Source: an uncultured Planctomycetaceae bacterium (GTDB lineage Bacteria > Planctomycetota > Planctomycetia > Pirellulales > Lacipirellulaceae). Taken from it: a DNA stretch of 5,351 nt. The notes beneath the pieces are model-generated. The model did not search any database and was not told the DNA's origin. It worked only from the letters and a program-made list of their open reading frames with translations. The stretch is from assembly GCA_937860165.1 (NCBI GenBank), contig CALMBE010000227.1:1-5351 (forward strand). Direction: 5' to 3'. The translations under genes were made by a program, and so were the position numbers. Position 1 is the stretch's first letter. Each line of letters begins with the position of its first letter. Of this stretch, positions 1-5,120 are shown in pieces.

Positions 1-1356
1 AGGGCCGACAATTAAGAGACCCTTTTGCTGTCTTGTATCTGGGACCAAGCAATACCCAAACCATTCCTGTAGTGTCTCGATACATTGTGGATCATCATTC
101 CAAAGTTGATCGAGAAAACCTAACCATACTTCTGGCTTAGGTGCTTGCAGGTCTAACTGGCAATCAACCGCAGAAGTCGTGAAGTAGGCCGGGCAAGCTG
201 GCACTTTGAATGGTTCGCGTTTGGAAACCAAACTCGGCAAATGAATCACTTCGCTTTTCGTTGCCAAACATTCTGCCGCTTCCCAATTGTGGGGCGACTT
301 GCCGAGCCAAGTTCCGGGGTCAGTGTCACCAGAGAGAATCGACTTGGCCCGCAGGTGTTCCAAAACATCACCCACGGTTCGTGAGTAAACACTCAGCCAA
401 CGTTCATTCATACTGTTGACTACTTCGGCACGGGTTTCCTCCGGTGGTTTCTCTCGATAGCTACCGTCCCTCCACCACCACCAACCGCCGCGCCAAAAAC
501 GCAATCGAGATAAACCACTGATACGGCAACCTGCCAAGATATATTCAGCTTCCCCCGCCGGGTCCGCATCCTTGGCATTGCCCTTCAAATCGCCCGCGTC
601 GGGGGCTTCGGGTTCGCTGGCCTTCTCCAGCAGCTTTTGAAATTCAGCCGCCCCGTGGGCAACAATAAAATCGTCAACGCCTTGCTTCTCGCCGTTCTCT
701 GCTGGGGGCAATCGCACTATTAGCACTGTCGCCCCATGTTCAGCAAGAGCCGCTGCGAGTTGCCGTTCGGCACGTTCCACGTTTTCATTCGTCGCCGAGT
801 CGGAGTCGAAGCAAATAAACGCTTCCCGCCCCCTCCACGCAATCGCCGCCAGGTCGTGAATCAGCCCCATTGATTTCGCGGGGTGCCAACAATCGACGCC
901 GCACAACCCGACGCAATGGAACCCGGCTTGCGTCGCGGCAAGGGCTTTCTTTTCGCCCTCAGTAATCAAGAGCCGTGCCGTCGCGTCGGCAAGTACCGCC
1001 CTTGTTGGGGCTGGTATGTACGCCCTATTAGGCACGCCGGAAGGCTGAAGATACTTGCGAGGCTTGCCACTCTTGGCATCCCTTGGCGGATTCGCGGGCT
1101 TCACCCTCTGCAACACTACCGCCCCGCTGGTGTCGAGGTAGGGAAATACCAGCCCCGGACCGTAGGAACTTGGCCAGGACTTGCGATTCAGTATCGCCGC
1201 AAGGGTGGTTCGATTGGATTCGGTTCGGATTCCCGCCGCGCGGATCGTGGCTTCGGTCAAACCGCTCCCCTCGACCAGCTCACGTCGATGGGCTTCTGAG
1301 AGATTAGCGGGCTTGCCGTTTGCTTCCGCTGATAGGCTCGTCGTGGTATGATTCAT
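1..1356 (-). CDS. Toprim-like (DUF3854) and D5/P4-type primase-helicase, C-terminus outside the window
   Basis: This is the first 452 residues of an element-encoded replication protein; the frame is open to the edge of the window. Residues about 20-245 resemble the Toprim-like DUF3854 domain: an N-terminal segment RELVEGSGLTEATIRAAGI, then ITEGEKKAL (acidic E133 and E135), a CFDSD motif (D184, D186) and QGVDDFIVAHG near 225-235. After an acidic linker (about 247-270), residues 271-445 resemble the D5 N-terminal region of phage/plasmid primases, with EYILAGC, YFTTSAVDCQLD (391-402) and FLDQLWNDDPQ followed by LQEWFGYCL. The visible part ends in GLLIVGP, which is the strand entering the Walker A loop of the SF3 helicase. 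In this family the Toprim-like part is linked to primer synthesis and the SF3 part unwinds DNA as a hexamer. The ATG at 1356 has a weak GGAA eight bases upstream and lies 56 bases after the helix-turn-helix gene, so the two are probably cotranscribed. The domain call is firm; the host replicon type is inferred. Confidence 0.88.
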   Translation of the reverse strand, partial: MNHTTTSLSAEANGKPANLSEAHRRELVEGSGLTEATIRAAGIRTESNRTTLAAILNRKSWPSSYGPGLVFPYLDTSGAVVLQRVKPANPPRDAKSGKPRKYLQPSGVPNRAYIPAPTRAVLADATARLLITEGEKKALAATQAGFHCVGLCGVDCWHPAKSMGLIHDLAAIAWRGREAFICFDSDSATNENVERAERQLAAALAEHGATVLIVRLPPAENGEKQGVDDFIVAHGAAEFQKLLEKASEPEAPDAGDLKGNAKDADPAGEAEYILAGCRISGLSRLRFWRGGWWWWRDGSYREKPPEETRAEVVNSMNERWLSVYSRTVGDVLEHLRAKSILSGDTDPGTWLGKSPHNWEAAECLATKSEVIHLPSLVSKREPFKVPACPAYFTTSAVDCQLDLQAPKPEVWLGFLDQLWNDDPQCIETLQEWFGYCLVPDTRQQKGLLIVGP

Positions 1357-1412
1357 TTCGTCGATTCCATTCTTTGCCCACGTTGCCCTGCCAGGCCGTG
1401 GGCTTTTGCTTG

Positions 1413-1622
1413 CTACAGTGTTGCCAAGCGTTCGAGATACGCGATTGCGTCGGCCCCCTTAATAAAAACTCGCCGCCCAACTTTCATGCGTGGCAGGTCC
1501 ACGCCAACCTGCCGCCCTTCCCGCATTCTTGTCATGCTGATTCCGGCGGCTTCTTGGAATCCGCGGAGTGAATAAAGTCGTTCCGGGGCGAGAAAACTTC
1601 GTTCTTTCGTAATTGATGCCAT
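1413..1622 (-). CDS. Small excisionase/AlpA-like helix-turn-helix DNA-binding protein
   Basis: This is a complete 69-residue protein. Residues 17-35 (LYSLRGFQEAAGISMTRMR) form a MerR/excisionase-like helix-turn-helix. They are followed by a short wing with VGRRVFIKGADAIAYLERL, where a basic GRR strand leads into a closing helix. This layout matches the HTH_17/AlpA family of excisionases and element regulators, which bind DNA at attachment sites or promoters. The ATG at 1622 is supported by a GGGAG Shine-Dalgarno sequence (about 1632-1636, minus strand) eight to nine bases upstream. It lies just upstream of the primase gene and after the terminator that closes the 151-residue gene, so it likely heads a two-gene transcript. 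A palindrome at 1700-1714, about 80 bases upstream, could be its operator. Whether it acts as excisionase, activator or repressor cannot be told from sequence. Confidence 0.85.
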   Translation of the reverse strand: MASITKERSFLAPERLYSLRGFQEAAGISMTRMREGRQVGVDLPRMKVGRRVFIKGADAIAYLERLATL

Positions 1623-1631
1623 TTGTCATTT

Positions 1632-1637
1632 CTCCCT
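1632..1637 (-). promoter_or_regulatory. Shine-Dalgarno of the excisionase-like gene
   Basis: The minus strand reads AGGGAG here, about nine bases before the ATG at 1622. It is a standard ribosome binding site and supports that start over other frames. Confidence 0.6.
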
Positions 1638-1663
1638 AGCCGTTGCTGCCATTTTCCAAACGC

Positions 1664-1681
1664 CGACTGGCGAGTCAGTCG
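1664..1681. repeat. Short inverted repeat in the leader of the excisionase-like gene
   Basis: CGACTG (1664-1669) and CAGTCG (1676-1681) form a perfect 6-bp inverted repeat with a 6-base spacer. It lies between the larger palindrome at 1700-1714 and the Shine-Dalgarno sequence of the small helix-turn-helix gene. It may be an RNA hairpin in the leader or a protein-binding site. It is short enough to be chance. Confidence 0.3.
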
Positions 1682-1696
1682 CTACGCATACTTGTA

Positions 1697-1714
1697 ATGG
1701 GGTAATAATTACCC
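1697..1714. promoter_or_regulatory. Palindrome upstream of the excisionase-like gene (candidate operator)
   Basis: GGGTAAT and ATTACCC flank a single A at 1700-1714, a perfect 15-bp palindrome. The 13-base string ATGGGGTAATAAT (1697-1709) recurs on the opposite strand at 1817-1829. The palindrome lies about 80 bases upstream of the start at 1622. A TTGCAA at 1726-1731 (minus strand) could be a -35 box, which would place the palindrome over the -10 region, but no convincing -10 hexamer is seen. An operator bound by one of the two small DNA-binding proteins is a reasonable inference; an origin element for the primase is the alternative. Confidence 0.5.
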
Positions 1715-1748
1715 GCGAAATGTTTTTGCAAAAAACCTACAGCGCATG

Positions 1749-1774
1749 AAAAAACCCCGACGATTGCCGGGGTT
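1749..1774 (-). terminator. Rho-independent terminator of the 151-residue gene
   Basis: Read on the minus strand, AACCCCG (1774-1768) and CGGGGTT (1759-1753) form a 7-bp GC-rich stem with an 8-base loop. The stem runs directly into six T residues (1754-1749). It lies about 45 bases after the stop codon at 1821 and separates that gene from the excisionase-like gene. Confidence 0.8.
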
Positions 1775-1804
1775 GCGAGAGAAAAAAACTTGTGCGGGGG
1801 GCAG

Positions 1805-1829
1805 TGGGGTAAAAATATTATTACCCCAT
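1805..1829. repeat. Inverted repeat overlapping the stop codon of the 151-residue gene
   Basis: TGGGGTAA (1805-1812) and TTACCCCA (1821-1828) form a perfect 8-bp inverted repeat with an 8-base AT-rich spacer. On the minus strand the first arm contains the last Gly codon and TAA stop of the upstream gene. It shares ATGGGGTAATAAT (1817-1829, minus strand) with the palindrome at 1697-1714, in inverted orientation. No T-run follows, so it does not look like a terminator; the real terminator is 30 bases further on. Confidence 0.55.
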
Positions 1830-2276
1830 TTTGAGGGCCTTCTTGTCGTTCTTCACTTGTTCATTGGTGATACCCAACTGATCGGCAATCTGCCCCTGGG
1901 TCTTGCCTTGTGCGGTTAGCTCCGCCACTTGTTGCCGCCGCTCGGCAACTTCATCACTGACCGGTCTGCCGGGGGCTTTCTTGTGTGAGTCGTGCCATAG
2001 CCCCAACCCTTCCAGCAATCGCGCGGAAAAAATCGGCCTATCATCCTTGCCGCTGCTGATGTAGCAACCGGGCAATTCGCCTTCGAGTCCCTCAGCACCG
2101 CAACCGGCCAAGAATTGTTCGATGCGAATCTCAGAGAATCCCGCCCTCGTTAAGACTATTGCCCATTCTGCATTATTCGCGGGGTAGTGCCCGATTCCCG
2201 ATAGATTGGCTACCGATTTTTGAAACTTCTCGCCAGCCCGACGCCCCTTGGCAGTTTCCACAATGCGAATCTTCAT
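1821..2276 (-). CDS. Uncharacterised 151-residue protein with a C-terminal helix-turn-helix
   Basis: I do not recognise this protein as a named family. The last 40 residues (about 113-149) read as a helix-turn-helix: a helix RRQQVAELTAQ, then KTQGQIADQLG, the turn ITNEQ and a recognition helix VKNDKKAL. This resembles sigma-70 region 4 or resolvase-type motifs that bind DNA. A basic APGRP linker (101-105) precedes it. The first 100 residues (VETAKGRRAGEKFQKSVANL, NNAEWAIVLTRAGFSE, then DDRPIFSARLLEGLGLWHD) look globular and may sense something or form dimers. The frame extends upstream to a GTG at 2354, but I choose the ATG at 2276. It has a strong AAGGA six bases upstream, the 26 extra residues are not protein-like, and their DNA is occupied by a long hairpin. 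It is the first gene inside the element's tRNA end and is closed by its own terminator. A regulator of integration or copy number is inferred only from position. Confidence 0.7.
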   Translation of the reverse strand: MKIRIVETAKGRRAGEKFQKSVANLSGIGHYPANNAEWAIVLTRAGFSEIRIEQFLAGCGAEGLEGELPGCYISSGKDDRPIFSARLLEGLGLWHDSHKKAPGRPVSDEVAERRQQVAELTAQGKTQGQIADQLGITNEQVKNDKKALKMG

Positions 2277-2280
2277 TCCG

Positions 2281-2345
2281 AATCCTTCCTTTGCCAACCC
2301 GGTCCCCCATCGGTCGCTGTCTGGAAGGATTTGCAACCGATGGGG
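2281..2345 (-). promoter_or_regulatory. Candidate pseudoknot leader masking the Shine-Dalgarno
   Basis: On the minus strand CCCCATCGGT (2345-2336) pairs perfectly with ACCGATGGGG (2314-2305), a 10-bp stem with a 21-base loop. The loop holds AATCCTTCC (2331-2323), exactly complementary to GGAAGGATT (2289-2281), which is the Shine-Dalgarno region for the ATG at 2276. Stem 1 and stem 2 interleave as in an H-type pseudoknot, with connecting loops of 4, 8 and 15 bases. If it forms, the ribosome binding site is blocked. Both pairings are read directly from the sequence; the regulatory role is inferred. A DNA-level role as a recombinase binding site is possible because the element end is close. Confidence 0.55.
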
Positions 2346-2353
2346 AATCGACA

Positions 2354-2368
2354 CGGGGAGCTACCCCG
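2354..2368. repeat. Short GC-rich hairpin near the element end
   Basis: CGGGG (2354-2358) and CCCCG (2364-2368) enclose five bases. It stands eight bases upstream (minus strand) of the candidate pseudoknot and could stack on it in the leader RNA. No T-run follows on either strand, so it is not a terminator. Confidence 0.35.
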
Positions 2369-2383
2369 TTAGTTGGTTCAAAG

Positions 2384-2405
2384 TGTTACCTAAAATGTTA
2401 CCTAA
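2384..2405. repeat. Tandem 10-bp direct repeats (candidate recombinase arm sites)
   Basis: TGTTACCTAA occurs at 2384-2393 and again at 2396-2405, two perfect copies 12 bases apart. They lie about 90-110 bases inside the tRNA junction. Paired short direct repeats at this distance are typical of integrase arm-type or excisionase sites. They could also be operator half-sites for the gene starting at 2276, since they lie upstream of it. Confidence 0.55.
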
Positions 2406-2407
2406 TC

Positions 2408-2437
2408 GCCGCGCCGAACGACAAAACCCAGCGCGGC
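2408..2437. repeat. GC-rich inverted repeat inside the element end
   Basis: GCCGCGC (2408-2414) and GCGCGGC (2431-2437) form a perfect 7-bp stem with a 16-base loop. It directly abuts the tandem repeats at 2384-2405. There is no T-run on either strand. It is probably part of the attachment-site architecture or of the leader structure of the downstream minus-strand gene. Confidence 0.4.
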
Positions 2438-2494
2438 ATACCCTCAATTTCCCGATAGAAAATTCTAACAGCTACCTGTTCGTTAGTCCAGTTG

Positions 2495-2536
2495 GGATTA
2501 GAAATCCGTTGCTCTATCCAACTGAGCTACGGGCGC
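2495..2536 (-). pseudogene. 5' half of tRNA-Arg(TCT), interrupted at the anticodon stem (attachment site)
   Basis: On the minus strand the sequence begins GCGCCCG (acceptor, 2536-2530), then TA, a D arm GCTC/GAGC with the AGTTGGATA loop, the anticodon stem ACGGA and the loop TTTCTAA containing TCT (Arg). The 3' anticodon strand begins TCC, but the next two bases are CA where GT is needed. No variable loop, T arm or 3' acceptor follows. The 13 bases GGATTTCTAATCC (2507-2495) are palindromic and a likely recombination core. Many tyrosine recombinases cross over in the anticodon loop of tRNA genes. The matching 3' half, or an intact copy, should be at the other end of the element outside the window. 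As it stands this piece cannot make a tRNA. Confidence 0.8.
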
Positions 2537-2693
2537 GTGTCTCTCCATTCTATCGACACGGCCTCAGTCTGGAAATGTTGCCTGGGAGAGGATTATTGGC
2601 CGCTGTAATTCCTGTGCCTAGCCTACGAGTAAAAGTAGCTGAGACAGAGCCCACTAAGCGACTAACTAGAACCGCTGCCTCGCTGCACTCCAG

Positions 2694-2714
2694 AGGTTGG
2701 TGCCTCACCCACCT
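2694..2714. repeat. Hairpin repeat in intergenic DNA
   Basis: AGGTTGGTG (2694-2702) and CACCCACCT (2706-2714) pair over nine positions with one mismatch and a three-base loop. No T-run follows, so it is not a clear terminator. It lies 21 bases left of the larger inverted repeat and may belong to the same dispersed element. Confidence 0.4.
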
Positions 2715-2734
2715 TCGATATCTACGAACTAGCG

Positions 2735-2814
2735 CCGAGTCGCAAAGCCGCCAAGTCGCAAGGAATTATTGGTACTAACCGTTGCGTCTTTGCGCCTCAG
2801 CGGCTCTGCGTTAA
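2735..2814. repeat. Inverted array of 8-bp units (dispersed MITE/REP-like repeat)
   Basis: The left arm (2739-2762) is three imperfect 8-base units: AGTCGCAA, AGCCGCCA, AGTCGCAA. The right arm (2782-2813) is four units of the reverse complement type: TTGCGTCT, TTGCGCCT, CAGCGGCT, CTGCGTTA. The arms can fold into an imperfect hairpin around a 19-base AT-rich centre. Sequences of this GCGTCTTTGCG type are common dispersed noncoding repeats in planctomycetes and cyanobacteria, from general knowledge. Their function is unknown to me. Confidence 0.55.
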
Positions 2815-3101
2815 AGATCTTATTGAATTCGATTTCTGCCACGGTCTAAGTGTTGTCGCCGTGCCCCTTGTCTTATCCGCCCTACAAGTCTGCCCCCTGA
2901 GAATTCGCTGGTCTTTCGTGGAATTGCGAGCTCTTCGACCAGCAGCAATTCGCCAATCGGTATATTTTCCCCGCTGCGCAGGCTTTTTTCTGCCCTTCCA
3001 ACCAGGACGGTGTAGGCCTAAGCACAGGCTTGGATTACCATGGGGAAGGACAGAACCAGAGAATTCGCCCCTGAGATTCAACCAAACCGACCTGTCAGCA
3101 C

Positions 3102-4958
3102 ATGCCAGAATCATCGCTGCAGCCTGCGATCTCCGATGACAAACCGTCTCTGTCGGTTTTGTTCTATCACAAACATCAGCGGGTCTTTGCCACCCCGCTC
3201 GATACTCGCTTGGAGATTGGTCGGCAACGCTCGGGCGAACCGGCCCCCCGGCGTCGCATCGACCGTGCTGGGTTCGCGCGGATCGTGCTTGCGCCTTACG
3301 ACGATGTCGATATCTCGCGGTCGCACATAGCCTTGCTGGCCCTGAGCGAAAATGAAATCGAGGTCACCAACCTCAGCAAAACTCAACCGGTGCGGCTCTC
3401 AAAGGACAAGCTACTGGCCCCTGGCGAGAAAACTGTGGCCAACACCCCTTTGCTAGCCCAGTTTAGTGCCTATGCCGTGCGGGTCGAACCCCCACTGGAA
3501 GAAGACCTCGACCTCCAACCCCTGCCCGAGGCGACGATCCCCCCCGGAAAATCGGGTGTCGATGCGGGTTTGAATCGACTCAATATCGACGCGATGGACG
3601 AACGCCTGCTGCTGCGGTGGCTGGAAACCGTGCTCGGGGTGTTTCAAAGTGCGGCCAACTCCCGCGACTTCCCGGTATTGGCGGCCAGGGCGCTCGTCAA
3701 GATTGTCGGCCTCGATGCGGCAGCCATGATCGAATGCACAGGCGAAGGTCGTTGGAACGTCGCCGCGATGCACTCAATCGTCGAAGGGCAAAACGAAGAA
3801 ACTTGGGTTCCCAGCCACACGCTCCTCAATCGTGTGTTGCAAGAGCGGCGCACGTATCGCCATGTCCCCGCCAATGTCCCCGACACCGCGCATAGTCTGC
3901 AGAATATCGTCGCGCTCGTAGCGGCTCCGATTCTCGACGGCGATGGCAATGTCCTCGGTGTGCTTTACGGCGATCGGCGTGGCAGTGGTTCGGTACACGA
4001 AATTCCGGAGATCAGTCCCTTCGAGGCGAAATTGGTCGAAGTGCTGGCCAGCGGTATCGCCGCCGGACTGGCTCGTGTGAAAGAAGAAAAAGCCGCCTTG
4101 GCCGCCCGGGTGCAGTTCGAACAGTTTTTCACTCCCCAACTTGCCGCGCAGTTGGAAAAGGACCCTCATCTCCTCGAAGGCCGCGACGCCCACATCACCG
4201 TGCTCTTCGCCGACATCCGTGGGTTCAGCGGGATCAGCGAACAGCTCGGACCGGCCCGCACCATGACCTGGATTCAGGACACTATGGGCACCTTGTCCGA
4301 ATGTGTCCGCGAGTGCGAAGGGGTGTTGGTCGATTTCCTGGGAGATGAATTGATGGCGATGTGGGGTGCCCCCTTTGCACAGCCCGACCATGCCGAGTTG
4401 GCCTGCGATGCCGCCCTGCGGATGCTTGCCACCTTGCCGGAAATCAACAACCGTTGGCGGCGCGAATTAGGAAGCGAGGTCCGCATCGGGATCGGACTTA
4501 ATTCGGGCCTCGCTCGTGTGGGCAATACCGGCTCGAAGCAACGCATGAAGTACGGCCCGCTGGGCGATACGGTCAACATCGCTAGTCGTGTGCAAGGGGC
4601 TACCAAATATCTCGGCGCGGATTGTTTGATCACCGGTACCACCCTCGCCGCACTCGCCTCCCCACATCCGACTCGCCGCCTGGCCCGGGTGAAGGTCGTA
4701 AACATCGCCCAACCTCTCGATCTGTACGAGCTCATCGCCGATGCACCCGACCAGTGGCCGGCGCTGTGCGCCAGGTATCACGAGGTGCTGAACGTGTTGG
4801 AGAGCAAAAACCTCGACCAGGCAGCCGCACTTTCGGCTCGACTCCATGCCGATTTCCCCGGCGACCCAGCCGTCTCCGCACTCCACCAGCGGGTCAATGA
4901 GTCACAGTCCGCCGAAGCAAACGCCGACAGCGCAATCTGGCAACTCCCGGGGAAGTAA
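3102..4958 (+). CDS. FHA-GAF-class III nucleotide cyclase (adenylate/guanylate cyclase family)
   Basis: This is a complete 618-residue soluble signalling protein with no signal peptide or membrane segment. Residues 15-130 form an FHA domain with LEIGR (G40, R41), SRSH (72-75) and VTNLS (N90), the residues that bind phosphothreonine in this family. Residues about 165-325 are a GAF-like sensor ending in VLGVLYGDRR and a helix into a short coiled-coil linker (325-345). The cyclase domain (about 363-545) keeps both metal-binding aspartates, D371 in FADIRGFS and D415 in LGDELMAMWG, and the transition-state residues N492 and R496 in TVNIASR. It should act as a homodimer making cyclic nucleotide from ATP or GTP. 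The base-selecting positions are unusual (D411 and G485). Residues 550-600 look like a TPR-type helical pair. The ATG at 3102 is the first after an in-frame stop at 3072 and has no Shine-Dalgarno, as is frequent in planctomycetes. It is monocistronic here. Confidence 0.92.
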   Translation: MPESSLQPAISDDKPSLSVLFYHKHQRVFATPLDTRLEIGRQRSGEPAPRRRIDRAGFARIVLAPYDDVDISRSHIALLALSENEIEVTNLSKTQPVRLSKDKLLAPGEKTVANTPLLAQFSAYAVRVEPPLEEDLDLQPLPEATIPPGKSGVDAGLNRLNIDAMDERLLLRWLETVLGVFQSAANSRDFPVLAARALVKIVGLDAAAMIECTGEGRWNVAAMHSIVEGQNEETWVPSHTLLNRVLQERRTYRHVPANVPDTAHSLQNIVALVAAPILDGDGNVLGVLYGDRRGSGSVHEIPEISPFEAKLVEVLASGIAAGLARVKEEKAALAARVQFEQFFTPQLAAQLEKDPHLLEGRDAHITVLFADIRGFSGISEQLGPARTMTWIQDTMGTLSECVRECEGVLVDFLGDELMAMWGAPFAQPDHAELACDAALRMLATLPEINNRWRRELGSEVRIGIGLNSGLARVGNTGSKQRMKYGPLGDTVNIASRVQGATKYLGADCLITGTTLAALASPHPTRRLARVKVVNIAQPLDLYELIADAPDQWPALCARYHEVLNVLESKNLDQAAALSARLHADFPGDPAVSALHQRVNESQSAEANADSAIWQLPGK

Positions 4959-5077
4959 ACGAAGTTATAGGGAGTGCTCAGGGGGTAGGGAGGAGGGAGC
5001 AGGGAAAGAGGCGTGGGATCGTATTTTCTCGATAAAATCTCGTTCCCGAACGGCTTCTCCGCGCGGTCGAGGACCAC
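4959..5077. other. Cyclase 3' region with a G-rich tract
   Basis: These 119 bases hold no gene. The G-rich stretch at 4981-5004 has four runs of at least three G separated by 2-4 bases and fits a G-quadruplex pattern on the sense strand, 22 bases after the stop codon. GGGAGCAGGG-like tracts are also seen as dispersed repeats in planctomycete genomes (general knowledge). No convincing rho-independent terminator for the cyclase was found. Confidence 0.45.
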
Positions 5078-5106
5078 TTGTCACTCCCTGAACCGAGCGT
5101 TATACT
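5078..5106 (+). promoter_or_regulatory. Sigma-70 promoter upstream of tRNA-His
   Basis: TTGTCA (5078-5083) and TATACT (5101-5106) are separated by exactly 17 bases; they match the consensus at four of six and five of six positions respectively. Transcription would start near 5113, leaving about 70 bases of leader before the tRNA at 5186. No other gene starts here, so it most likely drives the tRNA or a small RNA in the leader. Confidence 0.65.
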
Positions 5107-5120
5107 TCCGGGTCTAGATA

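Larger units (their letters stand above)
1..2495. mobile_element. Right end of an integrated element inserted at tRNA-Arg(TCT)
   Basis: All three genes in this stretch lie on the minus strand and are of mobile-element type: a P4/D5-style primase-helicase, an excisionase-like DNA-binding protein and a second small helix-turn-helix protein. The stretch ends exactly where a tRNA-Arg sequence is interrupted after its anticodon loop, and a tandem 10-bp repeat and several inverted repeats sit just inside that end, as expected near a recombinase attachment site. To the right the sequence changes to ordinary chromosomal content (intergenic DNA, a cyclase gene and a tRNA). The left end, the integrase and the other attachment site are outside the window. 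The primase suggests a satellite, integrative plasmid or prophage remnant, but no structural or conjugation genes are visible to decide between them. Confidence 0.75.
2537..3101. other. Noncoding region between the element and the cyclase gene
   Basis: I see no credible gene in these 565 bases. Open frames here lack protein-like composition and run across the tRNA fragment or the repeats. The region holds two hairpin repeats (2694-2714 and 2735-2814). It must also carry the promoter and leader of the cyclase. A TATATT at 2961-2966 could be a -10 box, but no -35 hexamer is correctly spaced. An in-frame TGA at 3072-3074 rules out an upstream extension of the cyclase. Confidence 0.6.

Noticed and set aside
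883..1299. Plus-strand open frame of 138 codons
   Set aside because: It is antisense to the Toprim-like domain of the primase, whose motifs read clearly on the minus strand.
1805..1828. Second terminator after the 151-residue gene
   Set aside because: The stem is perfect, but the T-rich bases are in its loop and not after it. A clear terminator lies downstream at 1749-1774.
2277..2354. 26-residue N-terminal extension of the helix-turn-helix protein from a GTG at 2354
   Set aside because: The extension lacks a ribosome binding site and protein-like character. The ATG at 2276 has an excellent Shine-Dalgarno, and the DNA of the extension is filled by a 10-bp hairpin.
2384..2405. CRISPR-like repeat
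   Set aside because: There are only two 10-base copies with a two-base gap, and no spacers or cas genes.
2355..2536. Group I intron inside tRNA-Arg
   Set aside because: No 3' half of the tRNA follows within intron distance, and protein-coding mobile-element genes begin about 220 bases on.
2248..2778. Plus-strand open frame of 176 codons
   Set aside because: It crosses the start of the minus-strand gene, the element junction, the tRNA-Arg fragment and a repeat. It has no domain-like composition.
3774..4391. Minus-strand open frame of 205 codons inside the cyclase gene
   Set aside because: It lies antisense to the well-conserved GAF and catalytic regions and is a shadow of the GC-rich coding frame.
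5015..5047. Terminator for the cyclase gene
   Set aside because: GGGA/TCCC and ATTTT/AAAAT are complementary, but the bases between them do not pair and no T-run follows.
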